A DNA stretch of 64,000 bases, from assembly GCF_022899355.1 (NCBI RefSeq), contig NZ_JALJCK010000005.1, forward strand, positions 434,001 through 498,000, written 5' to 3'. The position numbers and the translations under genes were made by a program. Below are positions 53,374-62,546 of the stretch, one piece after another. The notes beneath the pieces are model-generated. The model had not been told where the DNA came from. It saw nothing but the letters and a program-made list of their open reading frames with translations, and did no database searches. Positions within the stretch are counted from its first letter, which is position 1. Each line of letters begins with the position of its first letter. The stretch comes from Shinella yambaruensis (GTDB taxonomy: Bacteria; Pseudomonadota; Alphaproteobacteria; Rhizobiales; Rhizobiaceae).

Positions 53374-54462
53374 GTGACCCCGAAAAGCAAGGCAACCATC
53401 GCGGATGTAGCGCGCGCAGCAGGCGTTTCCACGGCAACGGCGGGGCGCGTGCTCGGCGGCTATGGCTATACCAGCGAGGAGAAGAAGGAGCACGTTCTCA
53501 AGGCCGCCCAGGACCTCGGCTACCGGCCCAACGCGCTCGCCCGCAGCCTCATCACGGGCAAGACCCGCACGCTCGGCGTGGTGGCCGGCGATATCCAGAA
53601 TCCGTTCTATGCTTCTGTCCTGCGCGGCATTTCCAACGTCGCCGAGGCCAACGGATTCGGTCTTTTGATCACCAATAGCGACGAGGCCCGGGCAAAGGAG
53701 GTCCACTCCGTCGAGCTTCTCGCCCAGAAGCAGGTGGACGGCCTGATCGTTACCCCCAGCGACACGCGCAAGGCGCGGCACCTGCACAATCTCAAGGCCA
53801 TGGGCATGCCCTTGGTGCTGATCGACCGCGCCGTCGCCGGCCTGATGGTCGACCGGGTGGCGACCGACAACATCGCCGCCGCCGAACAGGCCGTCCGCCA
53901 CCTCATCGCGGCCGGACACCGCCGGATCGGCATCGTGGCGGAGCTCGTCGACGAGGAGAGCGGCAAGCTGGACGCATTCCTGGCGCGCGCCGTGGCGGGC
54001 GATCCGATCGAGAGCGAAACGCTCTATCCGAGCTGGCAGCGCCTTCTCGGCTATATCCGGGCGCATCGGATCGAGGGCCTGCCCGTGGATCCGCGCCTGA
54101 CCCTTCGGGCGGGAAGCTATTCCGCCCTTGCCGCGCAGGCGGTCGTGTCCCGCTTGATGACGACACCCGGCCAGCCGACGGCGCTGTTCACCACGGACGG
54201 CACCATGTCCGAAGGCGCCATGCGGGCTCTCACCGAGTTGAAGCTCTCGATCCCGCAGGATCTCTCGCTCATCTGCTTCGACGATCTCGACTGGATGAGC
54301 TTCCACCGCCCCGGCATCACGACCGTGGCGCAGCCGCGCCTTGCCATGGGCGAGGCCGCCGCGCGAATGCTGCTGGAGCGCATTCGCGGCGAAGCCTTTC
54401 CGCCGCGCACGGTACTGATGCCCGCCGAACTGGTCGAGCGCGGTTCCGTCGCCCGGCTCTGA
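53374..54462 (+). CDS. LacI family transcriptional regulator (GAGAACGTTCTC type)
   Basis: The 362-residue LacI-type regulator has the HTH TIADVARAAGVSTATAGRVL near the N-terminus, the hinge ALARSLITGKTRTLGVVAGD, and a sensor domain with VDRVATDNIAAAEQAVRHLIAAGHRRIGIV and ALFTTDGTMSEGAMRAL. The GTG at 53374 has AGAGGGAA upstream; an earlier in-frame GTG at 53356 is less likely. Four operator copies in 8.6 kb (45990, 47560, 53183, 54547) place the FrlC-like, GlpD-like, transporter and kinase genes under it. Recognition-helix residues differ from its neighbour at 43834 in few positions, matching the one-base operator change. Confidence 0.95.
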   Translation: MTPKSKATIADVARAAGVSTATAGRVLGGYGYTSEEKKEHVLKAAQDLGYRPNALARSLITGKTRTLGVVAGDIQNPFYASVLRGISNVAEANGFGLLITNSDEARAKEVHSVELLAQKQVDGLIVTPSDTRKARHLHNLKAMGMPLVLIDRAVAGLMVDRVATDNIAAAEQAVRHLIAAGHRRIGIVAELVDEESGKLDAFLARAVAGDPIESETLYPSWQRLLGYIRAHRIEGLPVDPRLTLRAGSYSALAAQAVVSRLMTTPGQPTALFTTDGTMSEGAMRALTELKLSIPQDLSLICFDDLDWMSFHRPGITTVAQPRLAMGEAAARMLLERIRGEAFPPRTVLMPAELVERGSVARL

Positions 54463-54546
54463 TCCCCCCGCAAAACGGTCCGGGGCGCCGTTTCAGCCGC
54501 ACCGGCCGGAGGAAACCATTTGCCATTCCGGGGGCGGTCCTATAAA

Positions 54547-54560
54547 TGAGAACGTTCTCA
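54547..54560. promoter_or_regulatory. LacI operator TGAGAACGTTCTCA before the kinase gene
   Basis: This perfect 14-bp palindrome lies 27 bp upstream of the PfkB-type kinase start, identical to the site at 45990-46003. Confidence 0.88.
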
Positions 54561-54586
54561 GTTCCTTATCAGGAGACGCCTGCCCG

Positions 54587-55474
54587 ATGTCGCGCCGCAC
54601 CAGAATCCTCGCCTTCGGAGACAATGTGGTCGATTGCTACCGCGACCAGAACCTGATGTTCCCCGGCGGGAACTGCGTCAACCATGCCGTCTTCGCGCGC
54701 CGCGCCGGCGCCGAGACGGCTTATGCGGGCGCAGTCTGCGACGACGACGCCGGGCGGCTGATCCGCCAGGCGCTGATCGAGGAAGGCGTCGATGTTTCCT
54801 CGCTGCGGATGGAACCGGGACAGACGGCCTATTGCGTGATCGAGACGCAGGAGGGCGAGCGGGTGTTCATCGGCGCCAATCTCGGCGTGTCGATCATCGC
54901 GCCTTTGCGGGCGGACCTCGCGCGGCTTTCGGATTTCGATGCCGTCCATACCGGCCGGTCGAGCCATGTCGATGCCTGGCTGCCGCGCTTTGCGGCGGCG
55001 ACGAAGGTTTCCTACGATCTTGCAACCGTCCACGACTCCGAGCGCATCGCCCAGGTCGCGCCCCATTGCTTCCTCCTCGCCTTTTCCGCGGGAGGCACGC
55101 GCCATGAGGAGGCCCTTGCGCTGGCGCTGGCCGCGCGAGCGGCCGGTGCGCACTGGAGCCTCGTCACCAGGGGTATCGACGGAGCCGTCCTTGCCGGCGA
55201 AGCCGGTGTGTTCGAGGCGCCGGCCCAACCGGTCGACGCCATCGACACGCTCGGCGCCGGCGACACCTATATCGCCAACGTCCTCGTCGGCCTGCTCGGC
55301 AAGCGGGATTCCGAAACGATCCTGAAGGATGCGGCAGAAGCGGCGGCCCGGACCTGCCTGATACGCGGCGCCTTCGGCCATGCCGCCACCATGAGCGTCG
55401 ACCTCTCGAACATGATGAGCCTCGAGGAGATCTACCGCACCACCCGTCCCGCAAAAGTGCCCGAAGACGCCTGA
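54587..55474 (+). CDS. frlD: PfkB family carbohydrate kinase (FrlD-like)
   Basis: The 295-residue ribokinase-fold enzyme has the N-terminal substrate region FPGGNCVNHAVFARRAGAETAY, with the GGN motif used by fructosamine and fructose kinases, then IGANLGVSIIAP, and the C-terminal anion hole and catalytic base DTLGAGDTYIANVLVGLL. FrlD phosphorylates fructoselysine at C6 to make the substrate of the deglycase, and the PGGNxxNxAVFA wording is characteristic of FrlD. The FrlB-like gene 6 kb away and a shared operator family support this role; it is ~35 residues longer than E. coli FrlD. Another fructosamine or ketose could be the substrate. Confidence 0.82.
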   Translation: MSRRTRILAFGDNVVDCYRDQNLMFPGGNCVNHAVFARRAGAETAYAGAVCDDDAGRLIRQALIEEGVDVSSLRMEPGQTAYCVIETQEGERVFIGANLGVSIIAPLRADLARLSDFDAVHTGRSSHVDAWLPRFAAATKVSYDLATVHDSERIAQVAPHCFLLAFSAGGTRHEEALALALAARAAGAHWSLVTRGIDGAVLAGEAGVFEAPAQPVDAIDTLGAGDTYIANVLVGLLGKRDSETILKDAAEAAARTCLIRGAFGHAATMSVDLSNMMSLEEIYRTTRPAKVPEDA

Positions 55475-55969
55475 CGGACGTGGTTCCATGCTGATCCGGC
55501 CGGAGCTCTCTACCCGTGTGCTCCGTTTCAAGGCATTCCGTTTGCACGCCGGTTTCGCAATCGGCGATGCCCGCGCTTTCGCCTTGCCCGTCTCGGCGCC
55601 GATGGTCCGCGCCCCTCGGGCCTGCGCTTCTGCCACGAGGCGAGCGGCAGGCATATGGCTGCAACGCCTGGCACGATCCGACAGTCGATTGGCGCACCTT
55701 GCCACTGTGCACGAAGACGCAGGCCGATACCTTTGCGTTCATCGACACGAAGGGTGCGAAAGCCACCCGCCCGCTTCCCACCAAATCTCAGCCCTTTCCG
55801 GTCGCGACGCGAGCCGCGATTCGGTGAATTTGGCAGGAGCCGGCCTCAAGGCAACCTTGCAACCGCTTCTGCCTGTCACCATTCATCCATCTTCCCACCA
55901 ACGCGCCGGATATTGGAACGGGTCGGGGATCGCCACCGCGCGGCAACCGAGGCCGGCCGTGGGTCATGC
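55475..55969. other. gene-free stretch, no recognisable product
   Basis: Between the kinase and the AttH-like gene are 495 nt. Open frames exist on both strands (for example plus 55488-55985), but none has a ribosome site, a recognisable motif or normal codon use, and they disagree with each other. The stretch is less GC-biased at third positions than neighbouring genes and may be decayed coding DNA. No repeat or operator was found in it. Confidence 0.5.
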
Positions 55970-57016
55970 TTATCGCTGCCCATAGCCCGTCATCTCCAGA
56001 TAGCCCTTGCCGGGATGGCTGCCGGCCACGCGCACGGGGCCTTCCCAGTAGGAAATGCCGAGATCCATCCAGGCCTGCGTGTTGAGCGCGCCGACAGTGA
56101 CGTCGAGCCGACGGTCGGGCAGGGTGAGCCGCCAGCGCGTCGGGATGTCTTGCCCCTTCACCCGGCTCGTCTCCACCGGGGTCGCGACGAGCCTGCCGTT
56201 TCCATAGGGCGTCGCCGTACCGTCCGCCGCGATCCACGTGGCGGAGGTGAAGTCGCCGCCAGCAGCATCGCGCAGGCGGAAACCCATCAGCTTCTCGCCT
56301 GTGTCGAAGGAGAGCGAGAACCAGTCCCAGCCGGACTGTTCCTCCGCCAGTGGCTGCGACGACCATTCGCGATCGAGCCACGCGGTGCCGCGCACCGGGA
56401 TTTCGCCTTCCGGCAGGGTGATCGTTCCCTCCACGGCAAAGAAAGGCTGGGAATAGTAGTGGCTCGCCTGCCCTTTCGCCGATTTCACCGAATAGCCCTG
56501 CTCGCCGTGCAGCACGATCGGGCCTTCCGCGCGCATGGCGACATCGTAGGCGAAATCCTTGCCCGTCGCCGTGAGCCGCAGGCGGTCCAGGCTGTCGCCC
56601 GCCATCTGCCAGTCGTCGATCCAGGCCGCGAAGGGCTCGGCCGTCACGCCCGCCTGGCCTGTGCCGCCGCGCGCGAAACGCTCCGTGGCGCGGTGCACGG
56701 CGGCGCTTGTGACGGCGGCATGGCCGAACCACACCTGCGGGCTTTCCCATGCCGCGCCCTCGCCCGGCGCGAGCGCCGAGCGGAAAAGCGTCCATTGCAG
56801 GCCGTAGTCCGCACCGTCCGGCCCGGTGAGGTTCGCGGTGACGTACCACCACTCGATCCGGTAGTCCGGATGGGCTCCGTGATCCTGCGGGAACGCGAGA
56901 TGCCTGCCCCGCTCCGGCACGGCGAAGCCCTTGGCGTCGGTGCCGAGCCCGGCAAAACCCTGGGCGAAGGCGTTGCCGACACCCAGCAGCAGAAAGAGCA
57001 GGGCCCTAACGTTCAT
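55970..57016 (-). CDS. AttH/CrtC-like lipocalin-fold protein
   Basis: The 348-residue exported protein has an N-terminal signal ([16 protein letters not shown]). It has the paired lipocalin-like domains of the AttH/CrtC family: HPDYRIEWWYVTANLTGPDG, WFGHAAVTSAA, the conserved GTAWLDREWSSQPL followed by GWDWFSLSFDTGEKLMGFRL, and the late GYLEMTGYG. Agrobacterium AttH and carotenoid hydratase CrtC belong here. The start overlaps the permease stop by 11 bp, so it is coupled to the ABC genes; this trio (ATPase, FtsX-like permease, AttH) recurs in many proteobacteria. A role in moving or shaping a lipid-like compound at the envelope is inferred. Confidence 0.9.
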   Translation of the reverse strand: MNVRALLFLLLGVGNAFAQGFAGLGTDAKGFAVPERGRHLAFPQDHGAHPDYRIEWWYVTANLTGPDGADYGLQWTLFRSALAPGEGAAWESPQVWFGHAAVTSAAVHRATERFARGGTGQAGVTAEPFAAWIDDWQMAGDSLDRLRLTATGKDFAYDVAMRAEGPIVLHGEQGYSVKSAKGQASHYYSQPFFAVEGTITLPEGEIPVRGTAWLDREWSSQPLAEEQSGWDWFSLSFDTGEKLMGFRLRDAAGGDFTSATWIAADGTATPYGNGRLVATPVETSRVKGQDIPTRWRLTLPDRRLDVTVGALNTQAWMDLGISYWEGPVRVAGSHPGKGYLEMTGYGQR

Positions 57017-59405
57017 TGGCGAAGATCCTCAGCAGCGCGGCAGGCTCCATGCGCGCCAGCCGCCAGGCCGGCCAGAGCGCGGCGGAAAGCGCGGCGCCGA
57101 GCGCGAAGAGCATCAGGCGGGTGTATTCGGCTGGAAACAGGTACATCGGCAGGCGCCAGCCGAACGCCTCGACATTGACGATGGCGAGCAGCACCCAGGC
57201 GAGCGCCAGGCCCAGCGGCAAGGCCAGCACCGCGGTGAGCGCGGCGAGCAGCACCGTGCGCAGGATCTCCATGCCGGCGAGACGGCGCTGGGTCGTTCCC
57301 ATCGCCCAGACGGGCGCCATCTGCGGCAGCCGCATCGCCGCCAGCGTGAGCAGGCTCATCAGGATCGCGAACGCCGCAACCGCCAGCGTCAGCACGTTCA
57401 GCGCCCCGGTCACCGAGAAGGTGCGCTCGAAGACCGACAGCGAGAACGCCTTGAGCGCCGCCTGGTCGACGAGGCGCGCCGGGGGAAAGTCGAACGCCTC
57501 CACGAGCGCCTGGCGCAGGCCCTGCGGGTCGTCGGTGCGCACACCGTAGCGCCGCGGCACGACGCCGGGGAAGGCCTGGCGGAACAGCGCCTCGCCGACG
57601 ATGGCCTGGCCGATCGGGTTTCCGTAGTCGCCGACGATGCCCGCGACCGGCATCGAAAGTCCGGGGCCAAGTGCGAGCGCATCGCCCACGCTCAGCCCGG
57701 CGCGGCGGGCAAGCTGCTCGTTGATGATGACGGCCCCGCCCGCTTCGACCTCGTCCCAGACGGCCGGGACGGCGTCAAGGAAGCGCCAGTTCTCACGATA
57801 GGTGTAGCCGATGCGCGCGCCGAAGATCTCCGCCCGCAACCCTGCGAGCGTCGCATCGACGGACATGATCGGCAACACCGCGTCGGAGCGCGTCTCGAGG
57901 AAACGCTCCAGGCCTGCCCGGTCCGCCACAGCCTCCGCATCGACGTAGAGTTCGGCGGACAGGCGCTGGTCGAGGAAGCCGACGAAGGTCAGGCGAAAGC
58001 TCGAGACCATGGTTGAAACGCCGACATTCGCGGCCATGGCGAGCAGCAGCGCCATCAGCGCAAGCCCGAGACCGGGCAGTTGCTGGCGGGTGTCCGCCCA
58101 GAACCATTGCGCCATGGCGCGGGCTGCCCGTGCTTCGCCAAGGCGCAGGATCGCCCCCAGGCACGGCGCCAGCGCAAGGGCCGCGCCGAGCATCAGGCAG
58201 GCGAGCAGCGCGAAGCCGGCGGCGAGCCCGGTCCCGGTGACGGCCAGCACCCCTGCCGCCGCGAGCAGCAGGGCTGCCGCCGCGGCCTGCAGCTTGCGCG
58301 TCCGCCCCGTGGCCAGCGCCCAGGCGCGTCCGCCGGCACTCGCCAGGACCGGCATCCGCGCCAGCCGCCACAACGCGCTCGCCGAGGCGAGCAAGGCGCC
58401 GCCGAGCGCCATGGCCATTCCCGAAAGCCACCATGCCGGACGGATCTGCAGCGTGCCGGCGACGTCGGCGCTGTAAAGGCCCCGTATCGTGGCGGCAACG
58501 TCCGGCAGCAGGAGCGCCGCGATGAGATAGCCGAGCACGATGCCGAGCGCGCCCGCAATCGTCGCCAGCACGACAAGCTCCAGCACCATCATGACAATCA
58601 GGCGGCGCAGCGGCACGCCGAGCGCGCGCAGGGTGCGGACCATGCCTCGCCGCTGCTCGAATGCGAGGCCGATCGCCCCGTGGACGATGAAGATGCCGAC
58701 CGCAAAGCTGAGCAAGCCGAAGGCCGTGAGATTGAGGTGGAAGCTGTCGGTGAGCCGGCCGACATCGGTCGCACCGTCGGCGCGCTGGAGCAGCAGGTTC
58801 GGCGCGATCTCGGCCAACGGCCGTTGCCGCAGCGGCTGGTCCGGCAGGACGATGAGGCGGCTGATGCGCCCCGCGCGGCCGAGCAGCTTCTGGGCAACGC
58901 CGATGTCGGCAAGCACGGTGCCTGGTGCGACCGCCTGATCGACCAGGACCGGGTTGGACAGGTTCGCCGCAAGGAGCGCGGCCGTCTGCGGCCCGGCGAC
59001 CAGCGTGTCGGCGCGCACGAGACGGTCGAGGTCGGCGCGCGCCAGTGCCGCGCGCGCCGCCGAACCCGGCGGCGCGGTCAGCGGATCGACGCCGACCAGC
59101 CGCACGGCCGTCCCGCCCACGCGCAACCTGCCCTCCACCACCGGGCTGACCAGCCAGCCGGCGCGGCGCAGCGCGACGAAAAGCGCCTGCGGCATGGCAT
59201 CCCCCTCGGGCGGCATGAGCTGGTCGAACCGGCCTTCGGCCAGCGTGGCGGCGGCCGCGTCGTAGCTCGCGCGCGCCTCGGCGTTGATCGCCTGGACGCC
59301 GGACCACAGCGCCGTCGCCAGCGCGAGGCCGAGCACCAGCGTCAGCAACTGGAGCCGGTTGCGTCGCCAGTGCGACGCCAGTGCCGAAAGGATCGCGCCG
59401 GTCAC
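57006..59405 (-). CDS. ABC transporter permease, FtsX/MacB-like (AttFG type)
   Basis: This large 799-residue membrane protein has a first helix near [19 protein letters not shown], a ~220-residue periplasmic domain, an FtsX block of helices at ~255-370 ([26 protein letters not shown], then [20 protein letters not shown]), a middle helix pair, a second periplasmic domain and a C-terminal FtsX block ([25 protein letters not shown]). Two FtsX units in one chain resemble LolC/E-type or AttFG-like exporters rather than importers. The GTG start at 59405 overlaps the ATPase stop (GTGA). It probably extracts a lipophilic compound toward the periplasmic AttH-like protein. Confidence 0.92.
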   Translation of the reverse strand: MTGAILSALASHWRRNRLQLLTLVLGLALATALWSGVQAINAEARASYDAAAATLAEGRFDQLMPPEGDAMPQALFVALRRAGWLVSPVVEGRLRVGGTAVRLVGVDPLTAPPGSAARAALARADLDRLVRADTLVAGPQTAALLAANLSNPVLVDQAVAPGTVLADIGVAQKLLGRAGRISRLIVLPDQPLRQRPLAEIAPNLLLQRADGATDVGRLTDSFHLNLTAFGLLSFAVGIFIVHGAIGLAFEQRRGMVRTLRALGVPLRRLIVMMVLELVVLATIAGALGIVLGYLIAALLLPDVAATIRGLYSADVAGTLQIRPAWWLSGMAMALGGALLASASALWRLARMPVLASAGGRAWALATGRTRKLQAAAAALLLAAAGVLAVTGTGLAAGFALLACLMLGAALALAPCLGAILRLGEARAARAMAQWFWADTRQQLPGLGLALMALLLAMAANVGVSTMVSSFRLTFVGFLDQRLSAELYVDAEAVADRAGLERFLETRSDAVLPIMSVDATLAGLRAEIFGARIGYTYRENWRFLDAVPAVWDEVEAGGAVIINEQLARRAGLSVGDALALGPGLSMPVAGIVGDYGNPIGQAIVGEALFRQAFPGVVPRRYGVRTDDPQGLRQALVEAFDFPPARLVDQAALKAFSLSVFERTFSVTGALNVLTLAVAAFAILMSLLTLAAMRLPQMAPVWAMGTTQRRLAGMEILRTVLLAALTAVLALPLGLALAWVLLAIVNVEAFGWRLPMYLFPAEYTRLMLFALGAALSAALWPAWRLARMEPAALLRIFANER

Positions 59406-60058
59406 AGGAGGCGGCCCTGGCTGAGATGCGCCTGCCGTCCGAGCCGCGCGGCAAGGCGCGGGGAGTGCGTGACCATCAGGAGCGCAGCGCCGGTCTCCGC
59501 CACGAGCGCGAGGAACTGCTCCATCACCTCGTCCGCGGTCGCCTCGTCGAGGTTGCCGGTCGGTTCGTCCGCCAGGATCAGCTTCGGCCGCGCCGCGAGC
59601 GCCCGGGCGATCGCCACGCGCTGCTGCTGACCGCCGGACAGTTGTTCCGGATATTTCCGCAGGTGCGGCTCCAGGCCCAGCGCGCCGGCCAGCCGGGAAA
59701 GCGCCCGCGGTTCCGGCGTGTCGTTCAGGCGCGCCTGGAAGGCGATATTGGCGGCGACGTCCAGAGAGGGGATGAGGTTGAACTGCTGGAAGACGATGCC
59801 CACCGCGCTTCGCCTCAGTCGCGCGCGCCCGCTGTCGTCGAGCCTCGTGACCTCCTGCCCGTCGAGCAGAACGTGCCCGCCGTCTGCGGCGTCCAGCCCC
59901 GCCACGAGGTGCAACAGCGTGCTTTTGCCCGAACCGGATTCGCCGGTCAGCGCCAGCGTCTCGCCGGCCTGGAGCGAGAGCGTCACGCCGCGCAGCACGG
60001 GCACCGGGCCTTCCGGGCCTAAATACGATTTCCGCAGGTCCTCGATCGAAAGCAGCAT
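59402..60058 (-). CDS. LolD/AttE-type ABC ATPase
   Basis: The 218-residue ATPase has Walker [20 protein letters not shown]-loop [17 protein letters not shown], signature [15 protein letters not shown], Walker [19 protein letters not shown] and H-loop [21 protein letters not shown] is the hallmark of the LolD/MacB/FtsE group, which mechanically transmits energy to FtsX-type permeases. It is the first gene of the three-gene operon with the permease and AttH-like genes. Confidence 0.95.
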   Translation of the reverse strand: MLLSIEDLRKSYLGPEGPVPVLRGVTLSLQAGETLALTGESGSGKSTLLHLVAGLDAADGGHVLLDGQEVTRLDDSGRARLRRSAVGIVFQQFNLIPSLDVAANIAFQARLNDTPEPRALSRLAGALGLEPHLRKYPEQLSGGQQQRVAIARALAARPKLILADEPTGNLDEATADEVMEQFLALVAETGAALLMVTHSPRLAARLGRQAHLSQGRLL

Positions 60059-60274
60059 GCAACACAGCTATCGCATGCGGCGGAAAGTAAAAAGGCCAAG
60101 TCGCAAGATCCGTCGACAAGGCACACAAACGACGGCCGGCCGCATCGCGTCGGATCGTTGGCCGCAACGATCCGAATTTCGAGCGACAGGCATATTCCTC
60201 AAGGACCCGGCGCCAATCATGGCTCTTTCCCGCCGAGCTTCCGGACCGCCGGAAGCACCCTGCCGGCCGGCCCG

Positions 60275-60335
60275 CTAGAGCATTTCCGCATTATCCAACG
60301 CCGAAGCGGCTTCGCTTCGGCTTGAAATGCTCTAG
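60275..60335. repeat. palindromic intergenic repeat, type A (copy 2)
   Basis: CTAGAGCATTTC (60275-60286) and GAAATGCTCTAG (60324-60335) form perfect outer arms around GCCGAAGCG-gctt-CGCTTCGGC (60300-60321). The inner stem is identical to that of copy 1 at 44904. It provides the TAG stop of the VWA gene (60332). The rest of the 273-nt gap (60059-60331) shows no gene. Confidence 0.88.
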
Positions 60336-62521
60336 GCCCGCAGCCTCAGGTAGATCGCGGGCAGCAGCGTGTCGAGCCGGTCGATTGAATCGATGCATAT
60401 CGCGCCGCGCGGCCCGAAAATGCGCTGCGGATAGGAATCCGCGTCCGAATCCAGTGCCACGCAGAAGGTGTCTATCCCCTCGCGGCCGAGTTCGTGCACC
60501 GCCATGCGGGCATCTTCCACCAGATAGCGCCGGTCGTCGACGTCGATGTCGGAGGGTTCGCCGTCCGTGACGATGAGGAGCAGCCTGCGGTAGCTGCGCT
60601 GCCGGCGAAGATCGCTGCCGGCGTGGCGGATGACCGTGCCGAGCCGGGTCGAATAGTCGCCCGTGAGCCCTGCGAGGCGGGCGATGGCGAAGCGGTCGAA
60701 GGGTCGGCCGAAATCCTTGATGCGCATGTAGCGCACGTCCTCCCGCCCATTGGAGCAGAAGGCGGCGATGGCGAAGGGATCGCCGACATCCGTCATCGCG
60801 CGGGCGAGCAGCGCCGTCGAAAGCCGCTCCATCTCCAGCACGGAGCCTTGCGAACCGCGCACCCTCTCCGTCGTGGAGCGAGATGAATCGATCAGCACGA
60901 GCACCGACATATCGCGCGAACGCCGCTCGTAGCGGCCGTAGACCCGCGTATCCGGCACCTCGCCCGCCCGCCGCGCGATCATGGCGGCGATGCTCGCGTC
61001 CATGTCGAGGAATTCCCCTTCGGTCTGGCCGCGGACCCGCTGCTGGCGGCTGATCCGCGAGGCCTTGATGAGCGTCGAAAGCCGGTCGACGAGGTCGGAC
61101 CGCGCCTCGCTCAAGGTCGACGCGACACGGGGCGGGCCGATCTGGCCCGGCATTTCGCGCACCCGGCACCATTCGGGCCGGTAGCGGCCGGTGACATGGT
61201 CGTATTCCGGGTAGCGGGCAACGAGCAGGCCGTCCTCGTCCTGCGCCTCGGCCAGCCGCCCGGCCGCGGTCTCGCCATCCTCGCCCTCCTCGCGGCGGCC
61301 ATCATCGCCGGCCTGCTGCTCGATCCGCGCGCCTTCGAGCATGGCCTCGATCTCGACCGGCGCCTGGCTGTCGTCCGGGCCGAAATCCCAGATGCCGATA
61401 TTGTCGTCGCGATAGGCCGGCTGAACCACATAGGTCCTGGCGTCGAACTGCAGGCGCATCTGGCCGATATCGTTGCCGAGCAGCCCGCCGATGCGTCGGC
61501 TGAGCTGCTGGTCGCCGATATTTTCGCGGACGGCCTCGGCGAAGAGTGTCCGCCCCTTCTCCACCCAGCCATGCGGATCGGCATAGTCCGGGTCCGCCAG
61601 CGCCCGCGCAAGCCGCGCCATCAGGGCGATCGCGATGGGCGGGCCTTCCGGCCGGGCGACATGGAAACGCCGCCAGAGGGCGGCAAGGCCGGGCATCGTC
61701 CGGGCGGCGAGCCTTTCGACACGCGCGTCCTCGACGAGGGAAACGAGGGCGATCTGCAGCGGCTTCAGCCCGGCGGCGGGAAATTTTGTCCGCGTGAAGC
61801 GATGGTGCGCGCCGATATGCGCGACGGCGGCGCGGTAGAGCAGCTTCGCCTCGCCACCCTCGAAGCCGGCGAAGGCGACCGGCAGACGCACACCGCCGCC
61901 GCCGAAGCCGGGCCTGCGCCGCATCTGCTCCGGCGCATCCGACGGCGCTTCGGCAATCGGCGGCGCCATGCCCCAGAGAGCCTTGAGGTAAAGGCCGAGG
62001 CCATGGCGCCATTCGGCAAGGCCGCCTCCCGCCCCGCGCCCCTCGACCAGGCGGATCGCTTCGCCGCTTTCCAATGCGAAGAAAGCGCGCCGGCGCGCCA
62101 CGTCCTTGGCGCCGATATGCAGGCCCATGCGCACGAAGGCGACGAAATCCGGCGCGTCCAATGCCTCAAGGAGCCGGCCGGTGTTTTCCAGAAGGGGAAA
62201 CGCGGCCTCCGGCGCCCGGCGCGCGACATCCTCAATCGCCGCCGCCCAGGCGTTCATCCCCGACTCATCGAAATGGCGCGATGCGACAAGCGCCGCCTGC
62301 GGCACGCGGCTTGCGGCCAGCCGGCCCGAGCGGATCGCGACCTGCGATACCGCCGAGGCGAGCCGAACGGCAAAAGCCGGGCCGGCAAGCGCCGCAAGGG
62401 CGGGGCCGGCGCGGCGATAGGCATCGGCGACGAGGTCGCCGTAACCGGCCCGGTCGATGCGGCCATGCGCGACATGCCAGCGCTCCCGCCATTCGGGCGG
62501 AAATCCATCGGGCGCATTCAT
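60332..62521 (-). CDS. cbbO: VWA-domain protein, CbbO/NorD-like
   Basis: The 729-residue protein has a C-terminal von Willebrand A domain (~525-729) whose MIDAS reads VLVLIDSSRSTTERVRGSQG (DxSxS), followed by LLLIVTDGEPSDIDVDD. The long N-terminal alpha-helical part (~1-450) is typical of CbbO/NorD proteins, which pair with CbbQ/NorQ AAA+ rings to remodel enzymes such as RuBisCO or nitric oxide reductase. An acidic stretch near 400-440 is probably disordered. The ATG at 62521 follows GCAGGAGG at eight bases, 25 nt after the AAA+ gene. Neither RuBisCO nor nor genes are in view, so the client is unknown. Confidence 0.88.
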   Translation of the reverse strand: MNAPDGFPPEWRERWHVAHGRIDRAGYGDLVADAYRRAGPALAALAGPAFAVRLASAVSQVAIRSGRLAASRVPQAALVASRHFDESGMNAWAAAIEDVARRAPEAAFPLLENTGRLLEALDAPDFVAFVRMGLHIGAKDVARRRAFFALESGEAIRLVEGRGAGGGLAEWRHGLGLYLKALWGMAPPIAEAPSDAPEQMRRRPGFGGGGVRLPVAFAGFEGGEAKLLYRAAVAHIGAHHRFTRTKFPAAGLKPLQIALVSLVEDARVERLAARTMPGLAALWRRFHVARPEGPPIAIALMARLARALADPDYADPHGWVEKGRTLFAEAVRENIGDQQLSRRIGGLLGNDIGQMRLQFDARTYVVQPAYRDDNIGIWDFGPDDSQAPVEIEAMLEGARIEQQAGDDGRREEGEDGETAAGRLAEAQDEDGLLVARYPEYDHVTGRYRPEWCRVREMPGQIGPPRVASTLSEARSDLVDRLSTLIKASRISRQQRVRGQTEGEFLDMDASIAAMIARRAGEVPDTRVYGRYERRSRDMSVLVLIDSSRSTTERVRGSQGSVLEMERLSTALLARAMTDVGDPFAIAAFCSNGREDVRYMRIKDFGRPFDRFAIARLAGLTGDYSTRLGTVIRHAGSDLRRQRSYRRLLLIVTDGEPSDIDVDDRRYLVEDARMAVHELGREGIDTFCVALDSDADSYPQRIFGPRGAICIDSIDRLDTLLPAIYLRLRA

Positions 62522-62546
62522 GATTGCCGCCTCCTGCATGAAACGT

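Noticed and set aside
55488-55985. Possible 165-codon gene on the plus strand
   Set aside because: No ribosome site, no motif, runs into the AttH-like gene in antisense, and codon use is unlike the neighbours.
58080-59630. 516-codon plus-strand frame opposite the FtsX-like permease
   Set aside because: Low-complexity Arg/Glu/His-rich translation without a domain; the minus-strand permease is clearly real.
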